Of a stretch of DNA of 64,000 nt, positions 49,750 to 59,246 are shown piece by piece. Both the position numbers and the translations under genes were made by a program. The stretch lies in the NCBI GenBank assembly GCA_022600195.1, contig JAHZKX010000032.1:1-64000 (forward strand), written 5' to 3'. Position 1 is the stretch's first letter. Every line of letters begins with the position of its first letter. The stretch comes from Planctomycetota bacterium (GTDB taxonomy: Bacteria; Planctomycetota; Planctomycetia; Planctomycetales; Planctomycetaceae). The notes below the pieces were generated by a model. It was not told where the DNA came from and did no database searches. It worked only from the letters and a program-made list of their open reading frames with translations.

Positions 49750-51921
49750 ATGATTCGGAGAATTCTGCTTTACCTGGGCTTCTATATGATAATCATGCTT
49801 GGTGTTGTCTCCGCACAGTCAATTCCGATGACCGTCGATCTTTATCAACCGACGCAATTTCCAAAGAGCGATGGACCGGTCTCTTTTGTCTGGCAATGTT
49901 CGGTTTCTTCAACCGAATTATTAGAGGGTCATTTTTTTGTGTCAGCGCATGATGGTAACGAAAAATATGGCCAATTCAGATCACATGATGTCGCTTTGCA
50001 ATCAGGATTTCATGAAATACCGATGGTCCTGCCACCATTTAATGTTACTAATCCGTATGGAGAACTCAAACTAAAGCTCAGTTTTATTACCAAAAACAAC
50101 CGTTATGATTTTAAGGAAGAATATGCATTACATGTAGGTCGTCGTTTTCAGCGGACGTTTGCTGTAGGTGTCTGTGATCCATTTGATGTCCAATTATCGC
50201 CGAATATAAAAAAGTTCTTAGACAAGTTGAAATTTGAATCAATTAGCCCTGAGGAACCAATTGCACTTGATAAAGATTTAATCAATTCCTATTTTCCAAA
50301 TCGAAATTTATTCAATAATCAGAAGATTTCCTTAGATGTTAATACGGTTTCCATTCATATACCCCCTCCGGAATTTCCACAAATACCGATAGACTGTCAT
50401 CAGTATGATTTACTGGTGATTACCGCACGCGGATTGAATCTATTAGAGTCGCGCCACTTAAAAGCAATTCGCCAGTGGGTTCGGTCTGGAGGAAGCCTCT
50501 GTATCATTGCCGGCATGACTCCAGGTCAGCTTCCGCTTCAGTTTTTAAATAACCTGATTGAAAACAAGACTAACTCCCCTTTTCTCATTAATTCAGAAGG
50601 TAATCTCAAATTCGATCAGTCAATGCAGATCTGGTTTCAGCGAACGGGGTGGGGAAGAGCAGTGGTCGTGCTCGAGAATGCGCTGGATGAAAATGCGCTT
50701 TCTTCAAATGAAATGAGTCGGATTCCATTTTTTTTATGGAAATTAAAAGAGTCACAGAAAGTGTATTATCAAAAAGAGGATAAGTGGGATCATCATACAT
50801 TGGTGAAGTCATTTCTTAAGACTCAAAAACAGACAAACTACAACAACTTGAATGCTTATTCGATCAACGAACTGCTCAGCTTAAATTATCGACCAATCTT
50901 CACTGGTGGAGCAGTTGTTACCAGCTTAATGCCTGCTGAAATGCGTGTTGTGCCTTCCTGGATTATCATGGCAGTCTTGCTGGGGTATGTACTGATTATT
51001 GGGCCGGGAGAATATTTCATCTTAGGCAAACTCAGGATACGTCGTTTTACCTGGATTACATTCCCCTTAATCTCGATTGGTTTTGCTCTGATTGCATTTA
51101 TGCTCTCTGACTATTTCATGCAGACTTCATATGAACGTAAAGTTCTAGCTATTTATGATTTGGATGCACAAGGGGAACCAGTTAAAGAGAACAAGATTGA
51201 ATTGATATTTACCGGCTCATATCAGCAGATTGAAACAAAAATTAAATCCGGGTTATTCACGCCCATGAATCATTCCGAACTGGGGATGATCCCAAATTAT
51301 AATATGTACGCCCGGAACATGAGTACTGCGTTAGTTGGGCCTCCCTTTTATTCAGGGTCAATCCCTACTCAATATTCAGTTTTTCAGTTGATGCCGCAAT
51401 GGACTCCTCAACTGAATCGTATTGTTCATAATTATCCTGAGGAATTATCGGCTCCTTTTGACTGGTCTACAATTCGTGTTGAACAACTGAAATCTGATTT
51501 GGGAAGACAGAAAATTCATAAACAAATCAAAACAGCTTTTGGTAACCGGGCACAGTTATTGGTCTATAAAGGGGGGGCTGATGGTCAAGTAAAACGATTC
51601 CCTCTTTATCAACCCAATGATTACCACCCAAGTCAGATTCGAAATTCTAAAGCATACGCATTAGTGAACCCAATGCTTCATAGTTACCAAAGATACGCTG
51701 GCCATCAACAAACTCAACATAGTTTTATGGACGATGTATGTGTTCGTAATCAAATGGGGCTATTTCAGATTATTTCACAGACATCACCCTCTGGTGGTAA
51801 TAATTACGAAGACCTGAGTATTCTGGATCCTTCCGATCCAAAACAATGGTTGGTTGTCGTTTATGTTCCCGGTAAAGATCAAGACACAATCTATCGTCAG
51901 TTTATTGTTGCAGATAATTAA
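49750..51921 (+). CDS. Secreted/membrane protein with GATase-like domain, copy A
   Basis: 723 residues from the ATG at 49750; a longer frame (49684) overlaps the previous gene and lacks a leader. Signal peptide to about residue 24. Residues about 180-290 include a GATase1-like segment (YDLLVITARGLNLLESRHLKAIRQWVRSGGSLCIIAG), no catalytic Cys identified. Membrane helices near 405-430 and 440-465 (VLLGYVLIIGPGEYFILG, PLISIGFALIAFML). The C-terminal part is exported. It is a paralogue of the protein at 54778-56673. Begins 24 bases after the BatA-like gene. Confidence 0.75.
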   Translation: MIRRILLYLGFYMIIMLGVVSAQSIPMTVDLYQPTQFPKSDGPVSFVWQCSVSSTELLEGHFFVSAHDGNEKYGQFRSHDVALQSGFHEIPMVLPPFNVTNPYGELKLKLSFITKNNRYDFKEEYALHVGRRFQRTFAVGVCDPFDVQLSPNIKKFLDKLKFESISPEEPIALDKDLINSYFPNRNLFNNQKISLDVNTVSIHIPPPEFPQIPIDCHQYDLLVITARGLNLLESRHLKAIRQWVRSGGSLCIIAGMTPGQLPLQFLNNLIENKTNSPFLINSEGNLKFDQSMQIWFQRTGWGRAVVVLENALDENALSSNEMSRIPFFLWKLKESQKVYYQKEDKWDHHTLVKSFLKTQKQTNYNNLNAYSINELLSLNYRPIFTGGAVVTSLMPAEMRVVPSWIIMAVLLGYVLIIGPGEYFILGKLRIRRFTWITFPLISIGFALIAFMLSDYFMQTSYERKVLAIYDLDAQGEPVKENKIELIFTGSYQQIETKIKSGLFTPMNHSELGMIPNYNMYARNMSTALVGPPFYSGSIPTQYSVFQLMPQWTPQLNRIVHNYPEELSAPFDWSTIRVEQLKSDLGRQKIHKQIKTAFGNRAQLLVYKGGADGQVKRFPLYQPNDYHPSQIRNSKAYALVNPMLHSYQRYAGHQQTQHSFMDDVCVRNQMGLFQIISQTSPSGGNNYEDLSILDPSDPKQWLVVVYVPGKDQDTIYRQFIVADN

Positions 51922-51965
51922 ACTAACTCTTCTAAGACTCTAAAATGAAAAGATGACAGATTCTG

Positions 51966-52913
51966 ATGAGCACACAACCTCCAATGGTGGAAGTAAAAAA
52001 TCTGTGGGTACGTTACGGAAAATATGAAGCCGTCAAAGGCATTTCTTTTTCGATACCCAAGGGTGAAGTATTCGGTTTTATCGGCCCAAATGGGGCTGGA
52101 AAATCTTCCACGATCAAAGTTCTGGCAACGTTACAACGGGAATATCAATGTGACACGGTCAAGATAAATGGTATTTCATTGAACAAAGCCCCTCACCTGA
52201 TCAGAGAAATAATCGGTTATATGCCTGATTTTTTTGGTGTTTACGAAGATTTAACCGCACGGGAATATCTACATTTTTTTGCAGCCGCTTATCGTATTGA
52301 TCGCAAGAAACGAAAAGCCATTGTGAACGATGTCTTAGAGTTAACAGATTTAACCGGAAAAATTGATGCGCCTGTTGATTCGTTGTCCCGAGGTATGAAA
52401 CAACGATTGGCACTGGCACGTGTCCTGTTACATGATCCTGATTTGTTATTACTCGATGAGCCTGCCAGCGGTCTGGATCCCCGCGCCCGAATAGAAGTTC
52501 GCGAGCTATTGGTTGCGTTAAAGGAAATGGGGAAAACGATTATTATCTCCAGTCATATTCTTCACGAACTGTCACAACTTTGTACCAGTATCGGAATCAT
52601 TGAAGCGGGTGAATTTGTCACACAGGGATCTCTCGATCACATCTATAAGCGTCTGGAACTCAGTCGCGTTGTTCATGTCCAGATTGTCGGTGAAATGAAT
52701 GGAGTTTGTGAAAACATCGAAGCAATGCCAGGTGTGAAATCAGTTACTGTTCAGGCAGATCGCCTGGCGATTCAGCTGCAGGAAGATCAGTTGGCTGTTG
52801 AAGATTTACATGCAAAACTTGCTGCTACAGGTGTAAAAATTCGGATGTTTCAGGCGGAAGCCATGGACATGGAAACGGTGTTCATGAAACTGACGGAAGG
52901 GAAAACCGCATGA
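51966..52913 (+). CDS. ABC-2 type ATPase, copy A
   Basis: 315 residues. Walker A GPNGAGKSS (about 39-47), Q-loop region GYMPDFFGVYEDLTAREYLHFF, signature SLSRGMKQRLALARVL, Walker B LLLLDEPASGLDPRA and the switch His (SSHILHEL). The C-terminal 90 residues are a dimer/regulatory domain typical of ABC-2 exporters. Followed by its permease with a 4-base overlap (ATGA). Related to the ATPase at 56666. Confidence 0.95.
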   Translation: MSTQPPMVEVKNLWVRYGKYEAVKGISFSIPKGEVFGFIGPNGAGKSSTIKVLATLQREYQCDTVKINGISLNKAPHLIREIIGYMPDFFGVYEDLTAREYLHFFAAAYRIDRKKRKAIVNDVLELTDLTGKIDAPVDSLSRGMKQRLALARVLLHDPDLLLLDEPASGLDPRARIEVRELLVALKEMGKTIIISSHILHELSQLCTSIGIIEAGEFVTQGSLDHIYKRLELSRVVHVQIVGEMNGVCENIEAMPGVKSVTVQADRLAIQLQEDQLAVEDLHAKLAATGVKIRMFQAEAMDMETVFMKLTEGKTA

Positions 52914-54781
52914 AATTGAGACGATTTCAAATCAGTTTGCCCTTGCTGAGCAAAGAATTAACCGAGATGGCTAATCGTCGACGGACTTATATTATCCGCA
53001 CAATTTATGCACTGCTGTTTCTGGGATGTATCGGTTATATTAGTCTCGACCAGGTATCCGGCCTTCAAAATAATCCATTGGCGATACTTGGTCGCGGGCG
53101 TCAAATATTTGAATCAATGATCTATTTACAATTCACCGCGATCTATTTATTCCTGCCAGCAATCACCTGTAGCGTGATAACACAGGAAAAAGAACACAAT
53201 AGCCTGGGGCTCTTATTAATTACGCGATTGAGTCCTTCCACGATCATCCTGGAAAAGTACCTGGGACGATTGATCACCATGGTTACATTTCTGATGCTGG
53301 GACTTCCGATTTTAGCATTTGCTTATTCATTGGGGGGCGTCTCACCGGCCATGTTTATTAATGGACTCTGGTTGCTGGTGCTCACGATGTTCCAGGTGGC
53401 AGCGCTTGGTGTATTGTGCTCAAGTTTCTTTCGCACGACCGTATCGGCATTTATTGCCTCATATGTATTTGGTTTTTTAATGTTGTTCGGACCAGTTATT
53501 TCTTATGAATTGAATCTGTTCTTTTTTGGCGATTTTCTGAAAATGATAACTGATCAAGTACGAGACATGCCGCTTTGGTCGAATTATATTTCTGCAAGGA
53601 GAGGCGATCTGAGCCTTCTGTTATTTGCCCCCTATTGGTTTGATCGATTATCCGGGGGAGGGGGAATTGGTTCGATTGGTAGAACATTTCTCATCAGTAT
53701 CCCGATTTTATTGAGCACATTTGTGTTTCTGATTTTCTCGCACTACTTTCTGGTGCGTCGTGCTTTTCTTCCTTCGCGAAATTATTTATTGAATCTCTTC
53801 AAATCATTAGACAGCATTTTTTCTAAAATCAATCATAACCGGGTTACACGCGGAATCGTTCTCGTAAAAGAACAGATTCAACTTCCAGAAAACAGGCCGA
53901 TTGCCTGGCGTGAAACATCAAAAAAATCTCTGGGAACTGTCCGCTATCTATTTCGAATTTTGATAGCGCTCGAAGTCCCCGTACTTTTCCTGTGTTTATT
54001 TATTGCATCCAGTAGCCCTGCAGCCATTGTTCCAGGTGCGGTCATGTTACTCTGGTTCATCTGGGGGCTGGTAGTATTGCTGTTGGCGGTTTCCGCAACC
54101 AGTCTGATCTCCGGTGAACGCTCTCATGAAACATTGGATGTTTTACTGACAGCACCAATATCCGGAACCGACATTCTAACGCAGAAAATTGCTGGTGTGC
54201 GACGTTTATCTATGGCTTTATTAGTTCCTTTGCTGACAATTGTGTTATTTGAAGCCTGGTGGAAATGGGAGTACGCCCAGATCAATCCAAACAATCGCAA
54301 TCCATATGAATTACAGTGGCTGCCTTATTTGATTGGATCACTACTTACCATTGGGATTTATCTACCGATGTTAACCTGGCTTTTTTGCTGGATCGGCATG
54401 AAAGTAAAATCACAAACGAAAGCAATTCTTTCTGCATTGGGTGTGATTGTTCTCTGGTGTATTCTTCCATTCATTTTAATGTTCCCGGTTTTAATACTGA
54501 ATCCTTCATTTAATGAAGAGTCAGTCATTTATGGTTTATTTCTCAGTCCCGCATCGTATATCGTAATTAATGAAATAGCCGAATTTCATGAGTTTGGTAC
54601 TACCTGGGGTCCTTTAATGATTAATTCTTTCATTTACGGTGGCTGTTATTTACTGTTCCGTTATCAGTGTCATATGCATATCGATAAAAATCTTGGTCGT
54701 TTAGACAGCAAGGGGAATTTTATAGACCGATCGACGCTGTTCCCTTCAGGTAAACAATCTCTTTTGAGTTCAGATCAATGA
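52910..54781 (+). CDS. ABC-2 type permease, copy A
   Basis: 623 residues with about twelve hydrophobic segments in two halves, resembling ABC-2 family membrane proteins that partner the preceding ATPase. The first half contains TYIIRTIYALLFLGCIGYI, SVITQEKEHNSLGLLLITRLSPSTIILEKYL and a Gly-rich loop; the second begins ETSKKSLGTVRYLF and has SLISGERSHETLDVLLTAPISGTDILTQKI. So two ABC-2 type units appear to be fused in one chain. Substrate unknown. It overlaps the next gene by 4 bases. Confidence 0.9.
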   Translation: MKLRRFQISLPLLSKELTEMANRRRTYIIRTIYALLFLGCIGYISLDQVSGLQNNPLAILGRGRQIFESMIYLQFTAIYLFLPAITCSVITQEKEHNSLGLLLITRLSPSTIILEKYLGRLITMVTFLMLGLPILAFAYSLGGVSPAMFINGLWLLVLTMFQVAALGVLCSSFFRTTVSAFIASYVFGFLMLFGPVISYELNLFFFGDFLKMITDQVRDMPLWSNYISARRGDLSLLLFAPYWFDRLSGGGGIGSIGRTFLISIPILLSTFVFLIFSHYFLVRRAFLPSRNYLLNLFKSLDSIFSKINHNRVTRGIVLVKEQIQLPENRPIAWRETSKKSLGTVRYLFRILIALEVPVLFLCLFIASSSPAAIVPGAVMLLWFIWGLVVLLLAVSATSLISGERSHETLDVLLTAPISGTDILTQKIAGVRRLSMALLVPLLTIVLFEAWWKWEYAQINPNNRNPYELQWLPYLIGSLLTIGIYLPMLTWLFCWIGMKVKSQTKAILSALGVIVLWCILPFILMFPVLILNPSFNEESVIYGLFLSPASYIVINEIAEFHEFGTTWGPLMINSFIYGGCYLLFRYQCHMHIDKNLGRLDSKGNFIDRSTLFPSGKQSLLSSDQ

Positions 54782-56673
54782 AATATCTGTTTAATACGAT
54801 GAAATCCACAAGCATATCTTGTCGGCAAATGTTGCTAACCGGCTGTGCCGGAATGCTGCTTCTTTTACCAGGTACTATTTATGCCATGGATATTGAAGAA
54901 GCCATCTGGGGATTTAATAATCAACGTCCGACAGGGCAATGTATTCCACTTTCTCTATTATTGAGCAATAATACTCCCGAATCATTTGATGAACTGGTTC
55001 AATTGAATCGTCTGCAGTTCAACGGCACCAAAGTTGGCGCTCCACTCTACCGCAGGGTGTTCCTTGCTCCTTACACATCTCAATGGGTGCAGTTTTACCC
55101 CTATATTATTAATAATGAGCAGCAGGAAAACTGGTCCCTTAGCTGGGGGCCTGGTAATCTTTACAGCCGTCGTATCAACAAGCCTGGTAGAAACTCTGAT
55201 AACACTGAGAATGAAGCTGCGAATAAATCGCGTATTATTCTCGTTGATCGAAATGCTCTATCGCAAGGTGGAAGTCATTTTAAAACGTTCCTTGATGAAC
55301 TGTTCCCCCCGTCTGTCACTGCAACGGATTCTTTGGATGAAATAATTCTGGACCACGTCCCACGTTGGGATGCAGCACGCAGAAATTCATTTATGGATTG
55401 GCTCTATCGCGGTGGAATATTGCATCTGCTTCCCGATGCATCTGACGCGAACTTGAAGTTTACGACGAACATGTCTGCGCTTAATGCACCTTTTGATCAC
55501 TTCCGTATTGGTGCTGGGTTAATTATTCGTCATTCCGGTCAACTTAAAGAGTTGGATAAAAAACAATTATTGTCAAGAAAACAGGAAGTTCAAAGTGCCG
55601 AGTTATCTGCTGTTGGTGCTACTGTCCCCACTCCTGAAACAACTAAAAAAGCACCAAAAACTTACAATAACGGTGTAATCGATAATTTTAATTCCTATTT
55701 ACTTTATCAGCTTTCAGAACTGACACACCCTGACCATAACTGGTCGATGATATATTTAATGACAGGAGCGTATTTGCTTATGATATTTCCTGGCTGCTAC
55801 TTTTTTCATAAGAAACAAAAGGGTTATCGTAATTCATTGCTCTTTATTCTAATGACAGTCGCACTTTTCAGTACCATGTTTTGGAGTGTTGGCAAACGTG
55901 GCTATGGTGAAACAACAACACTGAATAGTTTGATCATTGCACGTCCACTGAGTGGCGATCATTATGATTTAACTTATTGCGTCAATGCTTTTGTTACCGA
56001 TGGTGCTGACTATCAGTTTACAGGAAAGGGCGAAGGCGCCATCTACACAACGGCTCAAGAAATTGAAAAAGTTAAGGGGGCAATCATGAATGGCGTTGAT
56101 GGAAGTTTTCATGCGGATATTCCTCCCTTTTCTGCCCGCAGTTTCATGTGTCGTATTAAAGCAACCTATCCGAAACCTGTCATGAAAGTTCTCGAGTATC
56201 AGATCGATAAAAAATCAAGATTAAAAACGCTGAAAATCAAGTTAAACTCAGCATTACCAAAGAATACATCGATCAGTCAAGTTCTCTATAATCGTGTTTT
56301 ATACGATCTAAAACAGACCCGGGAGAAAGATGCCTTTATTCTGGAATTGGGAAATCACTCAACGCCACTTACAGCATGGAAATCCATATTAGAATCAGAT
56401 TCAAGATATAATCGACGATTTGGGTATCGCGATGAAGAAACAGATACTCCCAAAGTCTATGCCAGTTTGTATAAACGACTGGTCATGAAAAATTTGAATC
56501 TAGTTCGACCGGGTCAACTCAGGACTTACAATAACGATCTATCACGTATCAAACTTTTCTTTTACTGTGATATTCCTGATGAATTTAAATTGAAGACGAA
56601 TGTCAATGGATTACAACAAGGACGTACACTGTTTGTAAATAAGATTGCATTACTCAATAATATGAATGACTAG
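54778..56673 (+). CDS. Secreted/membrane protein, copy B of the GATase-like family
   Basis: 631 residues. Signal peptide (LLLLPGTIYAMD) and a large exported head with the GATase-like segment (DEIILDHVPRWDAARRNSFMDWLYRGGILHLLPDA), then membrane helices at about 322-342 and 350-370 (AYLLMIFPGCYFFHKKQ, SLLFILMTVALFSTMFWSV), matching the layout of the 49750 protein. The C-terminal part is exported. Starts within the permease gene (ATGA) and ends 8 bases inside the next ATPase gene. Function unknown; probably an accessory subunit of the ABC-2 exporter. Confidence 0.75.
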   Translation: MKYLFNTMKSTSISCRQMLLTGCAGMLLLLPGTIYAMDIEEAIWGFNNQRPTGQCIPLSLLLSNNTPESFDELVQLNRLQFNGTKVGAPLYRRVFLAPYTSQWVQFYPYIINNEQQENWSLSWGPGNLYSRRINKPGRNSDNTENEAANKSRIILVDRNALSQGGSHFKTFLDELFPPSVTATDSLDEIILDHVPRWDAARRNSFMDWLYRGGILHLLPDASDANLKFTTNMSALNAPFDHFRIGAGLIIRHSGQLKELDKKQLLSRKQEVQSAELSAVGATVPTPETTKKAPKTYNNGVIDNFNSYLLYQLSELTHPDHNWSMIYLMTGAYLLMIFPGCYFFHKKQKGYRNSLLFILMTVALFSTMFWSVGKRGYGETTTLNSLIIARPLSGDHYDLTYCVNAFVTDGADYQFTGKGEGAIYTTAQEIEKVKGAIMNGVDGSFHADIPPFSARSFMCRIKATYPKPVMKVLEYQIDKKSRLKTLKIKLNSALPKNTSISQVLYNRVLYDLKQTREKDAFILELGNHSTPLTAWKSILESDSRYNRRFGYRDEETDTPKVYASLYKRLVMKNLNLVRPGQLRTYNNDLSRIKLFFYCDIPDEFKLKTNVNGLQQGRTLFVNKIALLNNMND

Positions 56674-57655
56674 CAAAATGAATGAATTGCTTTCTGATAC
56701 GCCGATATTCGATGATAACCCTGTAATTGATATAAAAAATGTGTCACACGCCTTTAAGGGCCACCGGGCGCTGCAAGGGATCAGTTTTCAGGTTCATCCG
56801 CAATCTTTGCATGGGTTTGTTGGTCCTAATGGTGCAGGTAAGACGACCACTTTAAAAATAATATGCACCTTGTTGCGACCCCAGGCTGGAAAAATCGAAG
56901 TATTTGGGAATAACGTGCTAACCGGCGTTAAAGAGATTCGTAAACGAATTGGATTTATGCCCGACCACTTCAGTACCTATCGTCAAATGACCGTTTTTGA
57001 GTATCTGGATTTCTTCGGCGCAGCATATGGTCTGGGAGTGGAACAACGTGATCAGGTTATCAATGATGTGCTGACGCTGACTGATATGGATGGTCGTAAG
57101 GATTCGCTGATTAGTGGATTGTCGCGTGGTATGCAGCAACGCGTTAGTTTGGCCCGCGTTTTAGTCAATGACCCTGATTTATTATTGCTTGACGAGCCTG
57201 CTTCCGGCCTAGACCCACGCGCACGAATTGAGCTGATGGAAATACTTCAAGAATTAAAACGCATGGGGAAAACCATTTTTATCAGTTCGCATATTCTGAG
57301 TGAGCTGGCAGAACTTTGTGACAGCGTGACGATCATTGATCGCGGATTAATAAAATATAGTGGTACGATGGATGGGTTATTAACACACGAACAAGAGCAT
57401 CCCACTTATAAGATTGTATTAGCGTCAGAAGTGGAAGGGCTTGTAGAATCGCTGGCGAACGAATCGGGAGTTCTTAATGTAGAAAAAACAGAAAAAGCTC
57501 GAGAATTACGCGTTTCTTTTGATGCAACGACAACAAACACCAGTAAGCTATTATCAAAAATCATAAATCTGCAAGGAGTAATAGAGTCATTCCAAAAAGA
57601 TAAGAAGCATCTGAATCAGGCATTCCTGGATTTAACCGAACAGGGAGTGCGTTAA
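56666..57655 (+). CDS. ABC-2 type ATPase, copy B
   Basis: 329 residues. Walker A GPNGAGKTT, signature GLSRGMQQRVSLARVL, Walker B LLLLDEPASGLDPRA and the switch His in SSHILSEL. It differs from copy A in the N-terminal ~20 residues and in the C-terminal half but keeps the core in the same order (for example FMPDHFSTYRQMTVFEYLDFFGAAYG against YMPDFFGVYEDLTAREYLHFFAAAYR). The ATG at 56666 overlaps the preceding stop by 8 bases. The final A overlaps the permease start. Confidence 0.95.
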   Translation: MTSKMNELLSDTPIFDDNPVIDIKNVSHAFKGHRALQGISFQVHPQSLHGFVGPNGAGKTTTLKIICTLLRPQAGKIEVFGNNVLTGVKEIRKRIGFMPDHFSTYRQMTVFEYLDFFGAAYGLGVEQRDQVINDVLTLTDMDGRKDSLISGLSRGMQQRVSLARVLVNDPDLLLLDEPASGLDPRARIELMEILQELKRMGKTIFISSHILSELAELCDSVTIIDRGLIKYSGTMDGLLTHEQEHPTYKIVLASEVEGLVESLANESGVLNVEKTEKARELRVSFDATTTNTSKLLSKIINLQGVIESFQKDKKHLNQAFLDLTEQGVR

Positions 57656-59208
57656 TGTTTCAAGGAATGTTTGCACTTTTTCATCGGGCATTAAATGTCG
57701 ATTTCCGTTTGACACGGACGCATTTGTTTCGATTCCTGTTCGCAGTGATGATCCTGTTTAGTTTAATGATGGCGCATACAACCAGTCGATTTATGGCTGC
57801 TGCAGGGCTGGTTTTTTTTACGCAAATCATCTATCTCAACTTTGTCTTTATTATCATGGCAGGTATCAGTTTTTTTGCCACGGCAATCACAGAGGAAAAA
57901 GAAGAACAAACGATCGGTTTGCTCTTGATGGCGGGGGTGAATCCCATCTCTCTCTTACTGGGAAAATCACTGCCTCGGTTGGTTTCTGCCCTCTTGCTGC
58001 TATCAGTCCAGTTCCCCTTCACATTACTGGCGATTACATTAGGTGGCGTTACATTCTCTCAAGTGATTTCTGCCTATATTGCATTAGCCGTTTTTTTGTT
58101 TTTTCTGTCAAACCTGGGTTTGATTTGTTCCGTCGTGTGTGCGCGATCTCGCTCTGCATCCACGCTTGTTGTTCTTTCACTCGCGTTTTATTTTTTTGGA
58201 ATTCCACTGCTTAAATGGATTTTGTTAGTGATGGTGCAACAGGGGTGGATCTCCGCTGGTTCCATAATTAACTTTTACCCCAAACTTATATTGGACTGGC
58301 TTAGTCAGTTTTCTGTATTGAGTCAAATTAATAGGATCCTTATTTCCGGTTTTAGTGAATCTCCCTGGAACATGCAGTTTTGGGGCAATCTGATTATGGG
58401 AATCATTTTGTTCTTCTTTGCGTGTTTACTTTTCAACCGGTTTGCTCTGACGGAAATCTCTACAAGTCCCGGGCGTGGTTTAATCGCAAAAAAGAAAAGT
58501 CATTACTTTTCACCGGGCCGTTCATGGTCGAATGCATTAATATGGAAAGATTATTTCTTTCTCAATGGTGGCTATGGAATGGCGGTGATCAAATTATGCT
58601 GCTATGGGATTGCCTTAATGGCATTATGTATTTTTGTTGCGTATCTATCACGCAGCTATTCAAGGGAAGAATTTGCCCTGACTGTATTCTGGACGATGCT
58701 CGTTGTACTTATTATCGAGATTAGTCTGATCTCAGCCCGTGTCTTTCATGTTGAGGTCCAGTGGAACACGATGGTATCCACTGCAATGCTGCCTCAATCG
58801 ATGTCAAAAACAGCATACTCTAAAGTCATCGGATGCCTGCTCAGTTTAGTCCCGGTATGTTTTTATCTGTCGATTGGTTTTGTCCTCTGTATCGATGAGA
58901 TGCTGTACGATCTCGGAATGGTTCTGTCAGAACCGGGGTTTTGGATGATGTTTATTGAAGTCCTTTTTTTCTGGCATTTAACGGCACTTTTATCGACATA
59001 CATCAAGTGGGGGGCTTTGCCACTGGCATTCGTGCTCATGTGGGTTGGCAATATGTTTTTCTTTTTTTCGGCCAGCCTTATCACACTGGGCGGGGGAGCA
59101 AGAGCCATCGAATCGCTCTATATCGTATTTACTCTAGCGATGTTTGTCGGTATCGTAGTATCACACTTCGTCATCAAGGAACGTTTAATTCAACTTGCAT
59201 CTCGATAG
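57655..59208 (+). CDS. ABC-2 type permease, copy B
   Basis: 517 residues, about twelve hydrophobic segments. The early segment AITEEKEEQTIGLLLMAGVNPISLLLGKSLPRLV parallels SVITQEKEHNSLGLLLITRLSPSTIILEKYLGRLI in copy A, so the two permeases are paralogous at least in their first halves. It is shorter than copy A. Starts by a one-base overlap with the ATPase stop (TAATG). The gene ends 38 bases before the Tat-exported isomerase. Confidence 0.9.
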   Translation: MFQGMFALFHRALNVDFRLTRTHLFRFLFAVMILFSLMMAHTTSRFMAAAGLVFFTQIIYLNFVFIIMAGISFFATAITEEKEEQTIGLLLMAGVNPISLLLGKSLPRLVSALLLLSVQFPFTLLAITLGGVTFSQVISAYIALAVFLFFLSNLGLICSVVCARSRSASTLVVLSLAFYFFGIPLLKWILLVMVQQGWISAGSIINFYPKLILDWLSQFSVLSQINRILISGFSESPWNMQFWGNLIMGIILFFFACLLFNRFALTEISTSPGRGLIAKKKSHYFSPGRSWSNALIWKDYFFLNGGYGMAVIKLCCYGIALMALCIFVAYLSRSYSREEFALTVFWTMLVVLIIEISLISARVFHVEVQWNTMVSTAMLPQSMSKTAYSKVIGCLLSLVPVCFYLSIGFVLCIDEMLYDLGMVLSEPGFWMMFIEVLFFWHLTALLSTYIKWGALPLAFVLMWVGNMFFFFSASLITLGGGARAIESLYIVFTLAMFVGIVVSHFVIKERLIQLASR

Positions 59209-59246
59209 ACTACTTACAGAAAAAGGTCCATAGAAAAGATATTATT

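Noticed and set aside
59007-59246. Upstream extension of the Tat-exported isomerase-like gene
   Set aside because: It overlaps the end of the permease gene in another frame and would place the Tat motif inside the protein.
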